Made by a program: the position numbers and the translations under genes. Under the pieces are notes generated by a model, which made no database searches, was not told where the DNA came from, and was given only the letters and a program-made list of their open reading frames with translations. From Acinetobacter chinensis (lineage in GTDB: Bacteria > Pseudomonadota > Gammaproteobacteria > Pseudomonadales > Moraxellaceae), in the NCBI RefSeq assembly GCF_002165375.2, contig NZ_CP032134.1, positions 2,542,001 to 2,606,000 of the forward strand: a stretch of 64,000 nucleotides of DNA. The letters run 5' to 3'. Shown piece by piece: positions 53,860-63,260 of this stretch (the first letter of the stretch is position 1; every line of letters begins with the position of its first letter).

Positions 53860-54867
53860 ATGCAGAAACATCCTTTAACAGAGCAGCTGATAGAAGCTCA
53901 GCTTGAATTTTTAGACGCTGAGTTTGTTCAGCCTGAAAACATTCAGCAGGAGTTTCTGAGTTTTTATCTTTGGTTCAGAAAACAGACGCTGCAGGATATA
54001 TGGTCTTTTGAACAGATTAACCATCTGCTACAAAAACAGATTCTGGATACTCCTGCAAGCTCATTTCTGATTGAACAGATCGCTGAACATATCCGGTTTG
54101 CCCTGGTTCATCCTGTCAATGAAACAACCCGGATCGCTGATGTCATTCCTGTACTGACCATTGATAAAATTGCACAGTATGTTGCAGCTAAAAGTGGTCA
54201 TCGTCAGCGACTGATTAAAACCGTTGTAAATAATCCTGCTTTTTCAGCAATGATCACACAGCTCATTCAGCACTCTATTCAGGACTACCTGGACAATTCT
54301 GTCATGGTCAAACATGTACCTGGTGTCTCCCGTTTTATGAAAATGGGAAAATCCGTACTCGAAAGTGTGACCGACTCCAGCCTGGACAATACCATTGCCC
54401 ATTATCTTCAGAAAAATATCATTAAACTCAGTCAGATGAGTGAAAATGTGCTGAACCAGCATTTTAATGATGAAAAACTGTATCAGTTTCAGGCAACGCT
54501 CTGGCATAAAATTAAAGACATGCCACTTTCAGTTCTGAAAAATTATATTGAAGTTCAGGACCTGCCACAGACGGTTTCAATGGGGCATGAAATATGGGAA
54601 CACATGCGTCAGTCCGACTATCTGAAAAAACAGCTCCATGACGGTATTCATACCTGGTATGTGCGTAATCAGGCGCGCAGTTTTGACCTGATTTTACGTG
54701 ATATCAATATTGATGAAGCACTCATACAGAATGAGCTACAGAAACTGCTCCAGCCGGTGATTCAGCAAATGATCAACCAGGGACATTTACGTGATCGAGC
54801 GCGTTATTATCTAGAAAAATTTTATTATTCTGAACGTCTGCAGACACTGCTGAACAAACCGACCTGA
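53860..54867 (+). CDS. conserved protein of unknown function downstream of the lipase gene
   Basis: I do not recognise this 335-residue protein. It is almost wholly helical and rich in Gln, Ile and Leu, without signal peptide, membrane segment or known motif. A hydrophobic/basic patch is near residues 145-165 (VPGVSRFMKMGKSVLESV). It is not a lipase foldase: there is no N-terminal anchor and no RxxFDY motif. The 14-base gap to the lipase gene and the strong terminator after it show a two-gene unit. Confidence 0.75.
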   Translation: MQKHPLTEQLIEAQLEFLDAEFVQPENIQQEFLSFYLWFRKQTLQDIWSFEQINHLLQKQILDTPASSFLIEQIAEHIRFALVHPVNETTRIADVIPVLTIDKIAQYVAAKSGHRQRLIKTVVNNPAFSAMITQLIQHSIQDYLDNSVMVKHVPGVSRFMKMGKSVLESVTDSSLDNTIAHYLQKNIIKLSQMSENVLNQHFNDEKLYQFQATLWHKIKDMPLSVLKNYIEVQDLPQTVSMGHEIWEHMRQSDYLKKQLHDGIHTWYVRNQARSFDLILRDINIDEALIQNELQKLLQPVIQQMINQGHLRDRARYYLEKFYYSERLQTLLNKPT

Positions 54868-54878
54868 TCTGTTTCTGA

Positions 54879-54913
54879 CAGATAAAAAGCCGCTGAATGC
54901 GGCTTTTTATCTG
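54879..54913. terminator. bidirectional terminator with a 15-base perfect stem
   Basis: CAGATAAAAAGCCGC and GCGGCTTTTTATCTG pair fully around TGAAT. It separates the convergent genes ending at 54867 and 54919. Confidence 0.92.
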
Positions 54914-54918
54914 ACTGA

Positions 54919-56214
54919 TCAATGCTCAAGTGCTGTAGAAAATTCAGGATGGCAGCGCCACGATAACTCCTGAAGCTCCATCCATTTATTCATCGCTGAA
55001 TAGTCCGCATCAACCTGAACTTCATTTACAGCACATGGATGTACATACCCTGCCCAGATCAGTACCTGAATCAGTTCTGCCCATTGCTGCTCAGATAAAC
55101 TGATCTGAATGGCAGCCTTTATCTCTGCCAGGCTCAAAGCCCGTATTTTCAGCACACTCAGTATATTTTCAAAAACGGGAATGGCATCCTGTATATGACC
55201 GATTTTTGAATCCAGCTTCAGTGACTGTCCTGCGGGTGCGCCAGGTAAAAGACCAAATTTCTGAAACTGATAAAACTGATCTTTTTCAGATTTGGTCAGT
55301 TTTTCCCTGTCCCTGATATAAATATCCTGACGCTGCTGGGTATTTCGGGCAATGTCTCTGACTGTTTCCTGCAATGTGACCAATGGCAGTTGCTGAACAA
55401 TTTTCACCACATCTGGTGTCAGATTTAAAGTATCTATATTTTCCAGCAGACCTGCACCAGCAGTATAGGCAAGCCTGATTTTACCAAAACGTCGGATCAT
55501 ATCGGCTGAGTGCTGTGGCTGCCAGTGCTCTGACAGAAAATCGTGAGCAATATAGTTGGGCTTATCGCCTGCGAGTTGTTCCAGCTGATGATTTAAAGAT
55601 GGAATCTGCTGAAAAAGCCCTGTCTGACTCTGACCAATTTTTCTTGCAAGATTCAGCCCCTGCACAGCTTTAGTTGCTGAACTCCCTTTCAGATTGCGTG
55701 ACATTTCAAACATCAGTTTCTGAACGGAAGTCATGCCTGTAGCACCAGGATGACTCATATAGCTGCAATAAAAAATACCCCCAGGTTTAAGCCAGCGATC
55801 TACTATATTGACCATTGCCTGTTGCTGTTTTTCATCAATCCAGGACCAGACACCATGAGTCACAATAAAATCAAAAGGCTCCAAATTATTCAGCTCGAGT
55901 GCTTCATCAAAACTCGCCTGTATGAACTGAATATTCTGAATTTCAGTTTCCTGTAAGCCTTCCTCTGCAACCATCAGATGGTGAGGATTAAAATCGACTC
56001 CAGTAAACTGACCTTGTGGATATAACGCAGCTGTCAGATGCAGATGGATGCCCATGGCACAGCCAAGCTCAAGATAACGGAACGGTTTCTTAAGATCAGG
56101 AACTTTATACCCATGCATCTGTGAAACAGTGTTTAGCCACAACGGCATGGCTTCACGATGTACAAAGGTTGGATAGGGAACATCCACGACATATCCTTTC
56201 TGTAAAGAACTCAT
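54919..56214 (-). CDS. SAM-dependent methyltransferase with methyltransferase regulatory domain
   Basis: The product is a class I methyltransferase. Motif I is YLELGCAMGIHL, the acidic loop is FTGVDFNPHHL, and the later motifs are FDFIVTHGVWSWI and WLKPGGIFYCSY. The part that follows (LNHQLEQLA to YVHPC) resembles the regulatory domain that accompanies such enzymes. The open frame extends to 56346 and would overlap the receptor gene by 59 bases. I prefer the ATG at 56214 (MSSLQKGYVVDVPYPTF), since relatives start just before a VPYPS-like motif; 56262 is also possible. The substrate is unknown. Confidence 0.82.
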   Translation of the reverse strand: MSSLQKGYVVDVPYPTFVHREAMPLWLNTVSQMHGYKVPDLKKPFRYLELGCAMGIHLHLTAALYPQGQFTGVDFNPHHLMVAEEGLQETEIQNIQFIQASFDEALELNNLEPFDFIVTHGVWSWIDEKQQQAMVNIVDRWLKPGGIFYCSYMSHPGATGMTSVQKLMFEMSRNLKGSSATKAVQGLNLARKIGQSQTGLFQQIPSLNHQLEQLAGDKPNYIAHDFLSEHWQPQHSADMIRRFGKIRLAYTAGAGLLENIDTLNLTPDVVKIVQQLPLVTLQETVRDIARNTQQRQDIYIRDREKLTKSEKDQFYQFQKFGLLPGAPAGQSLKLDSKIGHIQDAIPVFENILSVLKIRALSLAEIKAAIQISLSEQQWAELIQVLIWAGYVHPCAVNEVQVDADYSAMNKWMELQELSWRCHPEFSTALEH

Positions 56215-56287
56215 ACCATTACCCTGCTTATGGTCAAATAAAAAAGGCAGCCCATGCTCCATGAACTGCCCATTGCTTACTTCAGTA

Positions 56288-58318
56288 TCAGAAACTTGTT
56301 GTAAAGCCTGCATAGTAAACCGCAGGATTACTTGTTCCATAATCACTGCCGGTGTCCACTTTTACACCTGCAACGTTCTGTACACCAGCACGGATACTCA
56401 GGTTCTTATTGAACTGGAAGTTTGCACCAACATCAGCTGTGGTATATGCCTTTGCAAATGTTGGCGTAGTGTCACCCACCTGAATCGACTGTTTACCCAG
56501 ATACTGAACTTTGGCATGCAGATTCAGTCTGTCTGTCACATCCCAGAGCAATGAACCGTTCACCGTCAGTTCAGGTGTTTCAAGCAGCGATGCACCAGTG
56601 ACTTTATTTTTAGATTCAATCATATATGTTGCATTACCAGTCATGCGTACATAATCAGTAAATGGAACTTTGAATGTCACTTCAATACCGCTGGTACGGG
56701 CTTCTTCGACGTTGTTCTGAATGGTATACCACTGACCATTGATCTTGCCATACAGACTGTTCTGCATCAGATCTTTAATGTCGCTGAGGAAATAGGTCAT
56801 ATCAACAGCATAACCATCTTCCTCATAACCAAAACCAATTTCATAGTTCGTACTGGTTTCAGGTTTCAGATCCGGGTTACCCAGCATGACACAGCCACCA
56901 CCCGTATATCCCAGTCCTGCCAGTGAAGTACAGCCTTTACCCATTGAAGATGTGCCGCTTGAACCTGAACGTTCTTTTAAGTTTGGTGCACGGAAACTGC
57001 GTGACACACCACCTTTTACGGTCCATGCATCAACCGGATGATAAACCAGGTAACCACGTGGAGAGAAGTTCAGATCAAAACTTTCATAGTTATCCAGTCG
57101 ACCACCTAAAGTCAGTTTCAGGTTGTCCTGAAGATGGATCTGATCTTCAGCAAATAATGACCATGAATAACTGTCTGGCTCAAGCTCAGGAGTCTGAACA
57201 TTGCCATCTTTATCAATAGCCATATTACCGATGTTACTGGCGTTGGACACCTTTTCCTGTTTGTACTGAGCACCGACAGTCAGATCGTTTTCACGATTGA
57301 ACCATCCAAACGTCTGATTCGCCTTTAAATCCAGTACGGTTTCAGTTGCTTTTGTTTCAACCTTATCATCATTCACAAAGCTTTGGTCATTGTTCTGAAT
57401 CTGGTTATGGTAAAGGTCTGCACTGGCAACAAGACCATTATCAAACTTACCTTCATAACCAATACCAGCACCGAAACGTTCCATTTCATATCCAAACAGT
57501 TCGCCTGCACCTGGAATCGTTTCAGACTTATCATTACCCCATGAACCATCCAGGGTGAATGAGTGAATATCATCTGGTGACCAGTTCAGTCTTGCATTTA
57601 CAGTGTCATTTTTAGAACCAGATGTACCACCATCCACATCTGTATCTGCATCACGATCGGTACGGTTTACCCCCAGGCGGAAGCCCACAGTATCTGAAAC
57701 AGGTCCTGCAAGTGTTGCACCCACCTGTACTGTTTCACCACGCTGACTTGAATCAGGCTTGCTGTAGTTTGTTGTGAAAGTACCTGTCAGTTTAGTCGGA
57801 ATTTTTTTAGTAATAATATTGATTACACCACCCACAGCTTCTGAGCCGTAAAGTGTGGACATAGAACCACGAACCACTTCAATCCGTTCAATCATGTCTG
57901 GTGTAATCCAGTTCAGATCCTGATCCACTTTATCAGAACGGTGCCCCAGTAAAGACTGGTTACCGACACGCTTGCCATCCACCAGAATCAGGGTGTATTT
58001 ATCAGGCATACCACGGAACGTAATTTTTGAACCTGCGCCAGCATTTGAATAACCACCTGTTACACCTGGCAAATCACTCAGAACTTCTGCAATGCTGTTA
58101 AACGGAGTCCGTTCAAGGTCTTCTTTAGTCACAATACTGATTGAAGCTGGAGCATCTTTCACATCAACTTCTGAACCACTCGCAGTCGTTACAATTGTTG
58201 CAAGCTGTGCAACTTCTTTTTTGTCAGGACTGGATGCAGCAGTTTCAGCATGTGCAATGGATACCATTGCGGTTAAAACAGAAAGAGAGAGAGCAGAACG
58301 GAAAATACGCTTGGTCAT
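56288..58318 (-). CDS. TonB-dependent catecholate-type siderophore receptor
   Basis: A 676-residue outer-membrane receptor with signal peptide (MTKRIFRSALSLSVLTAMVSIAHA). The plug domain contains DAPASISIVTKEDLERTPFNSIAEVLSDLPGV and GSEAVGGVINIITKK. The barrel carries the SFRAPNLKER block and a Cys pair (KGCTSL...GGGCVML) seen in FepA/PirA-like receptors. It ends YYAGFTTSF with terminal Phe. The class transports ferric catecholates. A GGGGA site lies 7 bases before the chosen ATG at 58318, and a Fur-like box about 90 bases before it. It may serve the siderophore made by the locus at 13081-25360, which has no receptor of its own here. Confidence 0.92.
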   Translation of the reverse strand: MTKRIFRSALSLSVLTAMVSIAHAETAASSPDKKEVAQLATIVTTASGSEVDVKDAPASISIVTKEDLERTPFNSIAEVLSDLPGVTGGYSNAGAGSKITFRGMPDKYTLILVDGKRVGNQSLLGHRSDKVDQDLNWITPDMIERIEVVRGSMSTLYGSEAVGGVINIITKKIPTKLTGTFTTNYSKPDSSQRGETVQVGATLAGPVSDTVGFRLGVNRTDRDADTDVDGGTSGSKNDTVNARLNWSPDDIHSFTLDGSWGNDKSETIPGAGELFGYEMERFGAGIGYEGKFDNGLVASADLYHNQIQNNDQSFVNDDKVETKATETVLDLKANQTFGWFNRENDLTVGAQYKQEKVSNASNIGNMAIDKDGNVQTPELEPDSYSWSLFAEDQIHLQDNLKLTLGGRLDNYESFDLNFSPRGYLVYHPVDAWTVKGGVSRSFRAPNLKERSGSSGTSSMGKGCTSLAGLGYTGGGCVMLGNPDLKPETSTNYEIGFGYEEDGYAVDMTYFLSDIKDLMQNSLYGKINGQWYTIQNNVEEARTSGIEVTFKVPFTDYVRMTGNATYMIESKNKVTGASLLETPELTVNGSLLWDVTDRLNLHAKVQYLGKQSIQVGDTTPTFAKAYTTADVGANFQFNKNLSIRAGVQNVAGVKVDTGSDYGTSNPAVYYAGFTTSF

Positions 58319-58629
58319 TTTAATGTCCCCAAGTGGCAATAATGGATAAATTCTGTAAATTTCGTTGCGTAGTGTAACAAAAGATCCGATTAACACAATT
58401 GGTATTAATAATAATTCTCATTAATATTAGCGCAATTGATCAAATTTGCAGCTAATTTATTCGGTTTTTTAATTTTTTTAAGATTGATTTAAGATTCACC
58501 AGGAAAAATTTAAGGTTAAATTTAATTTTCACCGTTTTTTACTTATTCAGGCTTCGTCTTTTGTTTTAATCAGCAAATTGATTCAGGCATGCTCACAGTA
58601 CAATTTACAGACACCCAGCTCATGACCAT
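58319..58629. other. receptor upstream region
   Basis: A+T-rich, no gene seen. It carries the Fur-like box at 58407-58425; beyond that I see no feature up to the nfuA terminator. Confidence 0.6.
58407..58425. promoter_or_regulatory. Fur-like box upstream of the TonB-dependent receptor
   Basis: The 19 bases AATAATAATTCTCATTAAT match the Fur consensus at 13 of 19 positions; read leftward the core is AATGAGAATTATTATT, a common form of the site. Confidence 0.65.
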
Positions 58630-58653
58630 AAAAAAACCTCCCGAAGGAGGTTT
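58630..58653 (-). terminator. terminator of nfuA
   Basis: AAACCTCC and GGAGGTTT pair around CGAA. Read leftward, seven T follow. Confidence 0.85.
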
Positions 58654-58677
58654 AGAACAGCACAGCTGAATTCAGCA

Positions 58678-59316
58678 TTATTTAAAATATGCACCATCAG
58701 CCTGTGAGTGGTCAGTCTGATCCACAACACGGGAAAGTTCTGGAACGTGCTGTTTGAGTGTGGTTTCAACACCCTGTTTCAGAGTAACATCAATAGCTGA
58801 ACAGCCCTGACAGCCACCACCGAATTTAAGAACTGCTGTCAGACCATGCTCTTCATCTTCAAGCACTTCAACCAGCGCACAATTACCGCCATGCCCTGCT
58901 AGACCTGGGTTAATTTCCGACTGTAAAACATAAGTGATACGTTCTTCAATGGATGCATCAGGACCTACACGTGGAACTTTTGAGTTCGGCGCACGGAAAG
59001 TCAGCTGACCACCAAAACGGTCTTTGTTATAGTCAATAACCGCATCAAGCAGATATGGAATGGATGGTGCATCAATGTGTGCTGCAAAATCTGGATATTC
59101 CTGTTTGTAATCTGTAGGAACAACTTCTTCTGGTGCACTGTATGCCATACAACATTCAGCACGCGGAGTTCCAGCATTTTCAACGAATATACGGACTGCA
59201 ATACCTGGCGTATTCTGCTTTTCCAGCAGATCCTTCAGATATTCCTGAGCGTTCGGTGTAATCAATAAATTCGGAATTTCTTCTGCAACCGCAGTACTGA
59301 TGTTCTCAGTCGACAT
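58678..59316 (-). CDS. nfuA: Fe-S biogenesis protein NfuA
   Basis: The 212-residue protein carries Fe-S clusters to target proteins. The N-terminal half is a degenerate A-type carrier domain (ITPNAQEYLKDLLEKQN), and the C-terminal half is the NifU-like domain with the cluster-binding CxxC in FGGGCQGCSAIDVTLKQGVE. Length and layout agree with E. coli NfuA (191) allowing for a longer N-terminus. It is transcribed alone. Confidence 0.96.
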   Translation of the reverse strand: MSTENISTAVAEEIPNLLITPNAQEYLKDLLEKQNTPGIAVRIFVENAGTPRAECCMAYSAPEEVVPTDYKQEYPDFAAHIDAPSIPYLLDAVIDYNKDRFGGQLTFRAPNSKVPRVGPDASIEERITYVLQSEINPGLAGHGGNCALVEVLEDEEHGLTAVLKFGGGCQGCSAIDVTLKQGVETTLKQHVPELSRVVDQTDHSQADGAYFK

Positions 59317-59472
59317 AACAATATTTCCTCAAGCTGAAGCCTTTATTCTAACTGAAGATGCGGGGTAATAAAAAAAAATCAACTGAAATTGTCGGATTTA
59401 TTATTAAAGTTAAACCTTATGATAAATTTAATGGCATTATTTATCTGATCAACTGAAGAACATTATTCATTT

Positions 59473-60090
59473 ATGCTGAATTTACCGTTTAATCATACTG
59501 TTACACTGATCATTATTACGGTCATTATTTCCCTGATTGCTTTTCAGAATCAGAAGCTGATGAACAGACTGATCTTCTGGCCTCCAGCCATGCAGCGTGG
59601 TCAGTATGATCGTTTTATTACGCATGGTTTCATTCATGCAGACGGAACACATCTCCTGTTCAATATGATTACCCTGTTCTTTTTTGGCAGTGTGATAGAA
59701 AACTTTTATAAACAGTATGCATTCAACATGGGTTTTGTCCTGTTTTATTTGGGCGGACTGATTGTTGCCATTTTACCGAGCTATCTGAAAAATAAAAATA
59801 ATTCTCACTGGGCGAGCCTGGGTGCTTCAGGTGCTGTATCTGCGGTACTGTTTGCTTACATTCTGTTTCAGCCGTGGAAACTGATTTTTGTATTTTTCAT
59901 TCCAGTCCCTGCCATTATTTTTGCTTTTCTGTATGTCGCTTACAGTATCTGGTCAGGCAAACGCGGCAATACCAATATTAACCACAGTGCTCATTTGTGG
60001 GGAGCAGCCTACGGTGTGATCGTGACGATCATTCTGGAACCACGCATGATTCCGCATTTCCTCAATCAGCTGAATCAGTTACCTTTTTAA
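59473..60090 (+). CDS. rhomboid family intramembrane serine protease, short form
   Basis: A second, shorter rhomboid (205 residues, six hydrophobic segments). The catalytic Ser is in LGASGAVSAVLF, the catalytic His in NHSAHLWGAAYGV, and the HLLFNMITLFFFG stretch is also present. It is the basic bacterial six-segment form, while the protein at 47186 has an extra C-terminal segment. A terminator follows. Confidence 0.92.
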   Translation: MLNLPFNHTVTLIIITVIISLIAFQNQKLMNRLIFWPPAMQRGQYDRFITHGFIHADGTHLLFNMITLFFFGSVIENFYKQYAFNMGFVLFYLGGLIVAILPSYLKNKNNSHWASLGASGAVSAVLFAYILFQPWKLIFVFFIPVPAIIFAFLYVAYSIWSGKRGNTNINHSAHLWGAAYGVIVTIILEPRMIPHFLNQLNQLPF

Positions 60091-60164
60091 AAATTCAGGA
60101 GCAGAATGCTCTACAACACACTGACTATTGCATGATTTAAGATATCTTCAGCATGAAAATTCAT

Positions 60165-60199
60165 CAGCATTAAATCTGTTTTTTAATGCTGTTTTTTTT
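60165..60199 (+). terminator. terminator after the short rhomboid gene
   Basis: CAGCATTAAA and TTTAATGCTG are exact arms around a 7-base loop, followed by eight T. Confidence 0.88.
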
Positions 60200-60260
60200 A
60201 TTTTCAGCTTCATTTTCCATGATTTAACATCCCTTTAAATCACGGATAATGATCATATTT

Positions 60261-61943
60261 ATGCATAAGAAATTACTCATCACTTCACTTTCATTGATTT
60301 TTTCAGGTCTGATTCTGACGGGCTGTAATGACAGTGATCATAACGATACTGCTCAGAACAATGTTCCCGCTGAGAAAAGTAAGCCCAATGTGCTGTTCAT
60401 TATGGCTGATGACTTAGGCTATTCTGACATTGGGGCTTTTGGTGGTGAAATACATACCCCTAACCTGGATGCACTTGCCAGCAATGGTCGTCTTCTGACG
60501 GACTATCATACTGCTCCAACCTGCTCTCCTACACGTTCACAGTTAATATCGGGTACAGACCATCATCAGGCAGGTATTGGTGCGATGGCTGAACTGACAC
60601 CATCTCATCTGAAAGGTCAGCCTGGTTATGAGGGCTATCTGAATGAACGTTCACTGTCACTGGCAGAAGTCCTGCATGATCAGGGCTATCGCACCTATAT
60701 CAGCGGCAAATGGCATCTGGGCTTGACCCCTGAAACCAATGCGCATGTCAAAGGTTTTGATCGTTCATTTACATTGCTGCAAGGCTTTGATCTGCATTAT
60801 AAACAGGCACCTGTGGGTTATAAACGTAATGCGACCTATACAGAAGATGGTCAGACGGTTGCTGTTGCAGACCTACCGGATGATTATTTTTCAACCAATT
60901 ACTATACCGATAAACTGCTGCAGTACCTGGAGAGTGGAAAAAATACAAAACAGCCGTTCTTTGCTTACGCTGCCTATACTGCACCGCACTGGCCCATTCA
61001 GGCGCCCAAAGAATTCAGTGACAGATATAAGGGAGTCTATGATGCAGGCTATGACGCCATCCGTAATGCCCGCATTGCAAAACAGAAACAGCTTGGCATT
61101 TTGCCTGTAAATTTTACACCGGCAAATCCTGTTGATACGCAGAATGCGCCTGCAAAATCAGGAAAATGGCATGAATTAAGTATGGAACAGAAAGCCCGTG
61201 AAGCCCGTAATATGGAGGTTTACGCAGGTATGGTTGAAAATCTGGACTATAACATTGGACGGATTATTCAGTACCTCAAAGCCAGTGGGCAATACGAAAA
61301 TACCTTGATCTTTTTTGTTTCAGACAACGGTGCTGAAGGTTCTTCGGGCAGTGCAAATGCAGGTGCTCAACCAGACAACTCCCTGACCGGACTGGGTACA
61401 GCAAATTCCTATACTTTTATTGGTCCACGCTGGGCTGAAGTCAGTGCTGCACCTTTTCACCTGTGGAAAAACACGGCGGGTGAAGGTGGAACCACTGCTC
61501 CTGCGATTGTAAAACTGCCTGGGCAGACCAGAACAGAAACCATTCATCATGGTTTTGCTTCAGTCCTCGATGTATTTCCAACGGTTCTGGATTATGCAGG
61601 GATTACAGTACCTAAAGATCAATACAAAGGTCGTCAGATCAATAACCCAAGTGGTTACTCATGGAAGTCTGTTCTGGAAAATAAATCTGCATCCATCCGT
61701 CCTGTCGATTTTACTTTTGCAGATGAACTGCATGGCAGTAAATATGCCAAACAGGGGGAATGGAAAATTGCTTTGCAGGGTAAAACAGAACTGGGAACAG
61801 GAAGCTGGGAACTCTACAATCTTAAAAATGACCGAGGCGAGACCATTAATCTGGCTGACCAGTATCCAGAACAGGTGGCGAAACTGGCAGAAGTTTATCG
61901 TCAGTACACCGTCAAAAATGGTGTGCTGGAATATAAACAATGA
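60261..61943 (+). CDS. lipoprotein sulfatase (formylglycine-type, arylsulfatase-like)
   Basis: The 560-residue protein begins with a lipoprotein signal (HKKLLITSLSLIFSGLILTGC, lipobox LTGC). The active-site motif CSPTR holds the Cys that is converted to formylglycine. Metal ligands are in MADDLGYSD and in VSDNGAEG, and the GKWHLG block is present. It should hydrolyse a sulfate ester at the periplasmic membrane face and release sulfate. The ATG at 60249 is an alternative start. Its stop overlaps the ATG of the maturing enzyme's gene by 4 bases. The layout resembles Pseudomonas arylsulfatase but the substrate is not known. Confidence 0.93.
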   Translation: MHKKLLITSLSLIFSGLILTGCNDSDHNDTAQNNVPAEKSKPNVLFIMADDLGYSDIGAFGGEIHTPNLDALASNGRLLTDYHTAPTCSPTRSQLISGTDHHQAGIGAMAELTPSHLKGQPGYEGYLNERSLSLAEVLHDQGYRTYISGKWHLGLTPETNAHVKGFDRSFTLLQGFDLHYKQAPVGYKRNATYTEDGQTVAVADLPDDYFSTNYYTDKLLQYLESGKNTKQPFFAYAAYTAPHWPIQAPKEFSDRYKGVYDAGYDAIRNARIAKQKQLGILPVNFTPANPVDTQNAPAKSGKWHELSMEQKAREARNMEVYAGMVENLDYNIGRIIQYLKASGQYENTLIFFVSDNGAEGSSGSANAGAQPDNSLTGLGTANSYTFIGPRWAEVSAAPFHLWKNTAGEGGTTAPAIVKLPGQTRTETIHHGFASVLDVFPTVLDYAGITVPKDQYKGRQINNPSGYSWKSVLENKSASIRPVDFTFADELHGSKYAKQGEWKIALQGKTELGTGSWELYNLKNDRGETINLADQYPEQVAKLAEVYRQYTVKNGVLEYKQ

Positions 61944-62971
61944 TCCGGAAATATTTTTCAGCTATGGGTTACAGTCTGCTTATTGCAGGCTGTAACAATG
62001 CAGCTCAGGACACTGTCAAACACCAGGAGACATCAAAGACACAGACTGAATCAGCCCAGCCTGTTCTTTTAAAACTTGGCAATCTGGAACAGTGTCAGCA
62101 GTATAATGGGCTGCCACCAGACTGGTTAAAGAACCCACATGCAGGCATGGTGTGGATTCCTGCGGGCAGTTTTGAGTTGGGCTCTACACTTGCCTATCCT
62201 GATGAACAGAACCTGGGAGAAAAAAAGAATCAGGTTCAGGGTTACTGGATGGATCAGACCGAAGTGACCGTCGCTCAGTTCAAAAGTTATGTGGATGCAA
62301 CTCATTACATTACAGATGCCGAGAAACAGCATGAAGCCGCTGTTTTCACACCGGATATCAGACATCCTCAACAATGGTGGCAGTTAAAATCAGGCTATAC
62401 CTGGAAAACGCCAAATGGTACAAAAGCAGAAGCTCCAAACCCTGCTGAACCTGTGCGCTATGTTACACAGAATGATGCTGCACATTATGCTGCCTGGCTG
62501 AACCGCGACCTTCCGACTGAAACAGAGTGGGAATATGCTGCAAAAGCACATTCTGCCAAAGACACTCCACTGCACGAAGAACCGCGGGATCATCAGCATG
62601 CACCGGTTGCCAATTACTGGCAGGGCAAGTTTCCTTTTGAAAATCTGAATCAGGATCATTTTCAGGGCATTGCACCTGTGGGCTGTTATCCTGCCAATGC
62701 CTTCAAACTGCACGATATGATTGGCAATGTCTGGGAATGGACCAGTTCATCCTATACAGGTGCTCATCATGAACAGGATGACAACCATATGGGGAACTAC
62801 CGTCATTTACGTCATCAGCAGATTCAGGCTGTACCTTATGTGATTAAAGGCGGATCTTTTCTGTGTGCCAGCAACTATTGTGCCCGGTACAGAAACAGCA
62901 GCCGACATCCACAGGAAACTGATCTGGCAACCACACACACGGGATTCAGAACGGTTGAACGGCATCCTTAA
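61940..62971 (+). CDS. formylglycine-generating enzyme family protein, exported lipoprotein
   Basis: The 343-residue protein has an FGE-sulfatase (SUMF1-type) domain from about residue 68: MVWIPAGSFELGS, MDQTEVTVAQFKSYVDAT, LPTETEWEYAAKA, DMIGNVWEWTSS. The redox pair of true FGE enzymes is present in GGSFLCASNYCARYRNSSR (two Cys five residues apart), so it is likely active and not just a family relative. The N-terminus (IRKYFSAMGYSLLIAGC) is a lipoprotein signal. It is coupled to the sulfatase gene by an ATGA overlap and would convert that enzyme's active-site Cys in the periplasm. Confidence 0.9.
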   Translation: MIRKYFSAMGYSLLIAGCNNAAQDTVKHQETSKTQTESAQPVLLKLGNLEQCQQYNGLPPDWLKNPHAGMVWIPAGSFELGSTLAYPDEQNLGEKKNQVQGYWMDQTEVTVAQFKSYVDATHYITDAEKQHEAAVFTPDIRHPQQWWQLKSGYTWKTPNGTKAEAPNPAEPVRYVTQNDAAHYAAWLNRDLPTETEWEYAAKAHSAKDTPLHEEPRDHQHAPVANYWQGKFPFENLNQDHFQGIAPVGCYPANAFKLHDMIGNVWEWTSSSYTGAHHEQDDNHMGNYRHLRHQQIQAVPYVIKGGSFLCASNYCARYRNSSRHPQETDLATTHTGFRTVERHP

Positions 62972-63082
62972 AGATCAGGCAGCATTCACTTTCATCTGTA
63001 TAAAATTCACCAATATACGACATCAGGTTCTGTATGATTCATTAAAATGACCTTACACCCTCATAAAAAGTGAGTTCATACA

Positions 63083-63250
63083 ATGAAAAAAATACTGCTT
63101 CTCATCTGCACCCTTGCCTCAATTACTTTATCAGCCTGTGCAGTACATACCCCTGCCGGCAGTATCGTTGTTGACCCAGACGGTCGTTATCATGACCGTG
63201 GTACAGGGGATTTCTGTCCACCAGGGCAAGCTAAAAAAGGTCGCTGCTGA
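63083..63250 (+). CDS. small cysteine-containing lipoprotein (55 residues)
   Basis: This short gene encodes a lipoprotein with signal MKKILLLICTLASITLSAC (lipobox LSAC) and a mature part of 37 residues that ends FCPPGQAKKGRC. After the lipid-bearing Cys two more cysteines remain, which may form a disulfide. From memory, small Acinetobacter proteins ending in a similar FCPPGQAKKG tail exist; their function is unknown. The start has a GTGAG stretch 7-11 bases upstream. A hairpin follows the stop. Confidence 0.8.
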   Translation: MKKILLLICTLASITLSACAVHTPAGSIVVDPDGRYHDRGTGDFCPPGQAKKGRC

Positions 63251-63260
63251 TTTTGACATC

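Noticed and set aside
53860..54867. Lipase-specific foldase (LifO type)
   Set aside because: No N-terminal membrane anchor and no RxxFDY motif; the lipase class next to it is not known to need a foldase.
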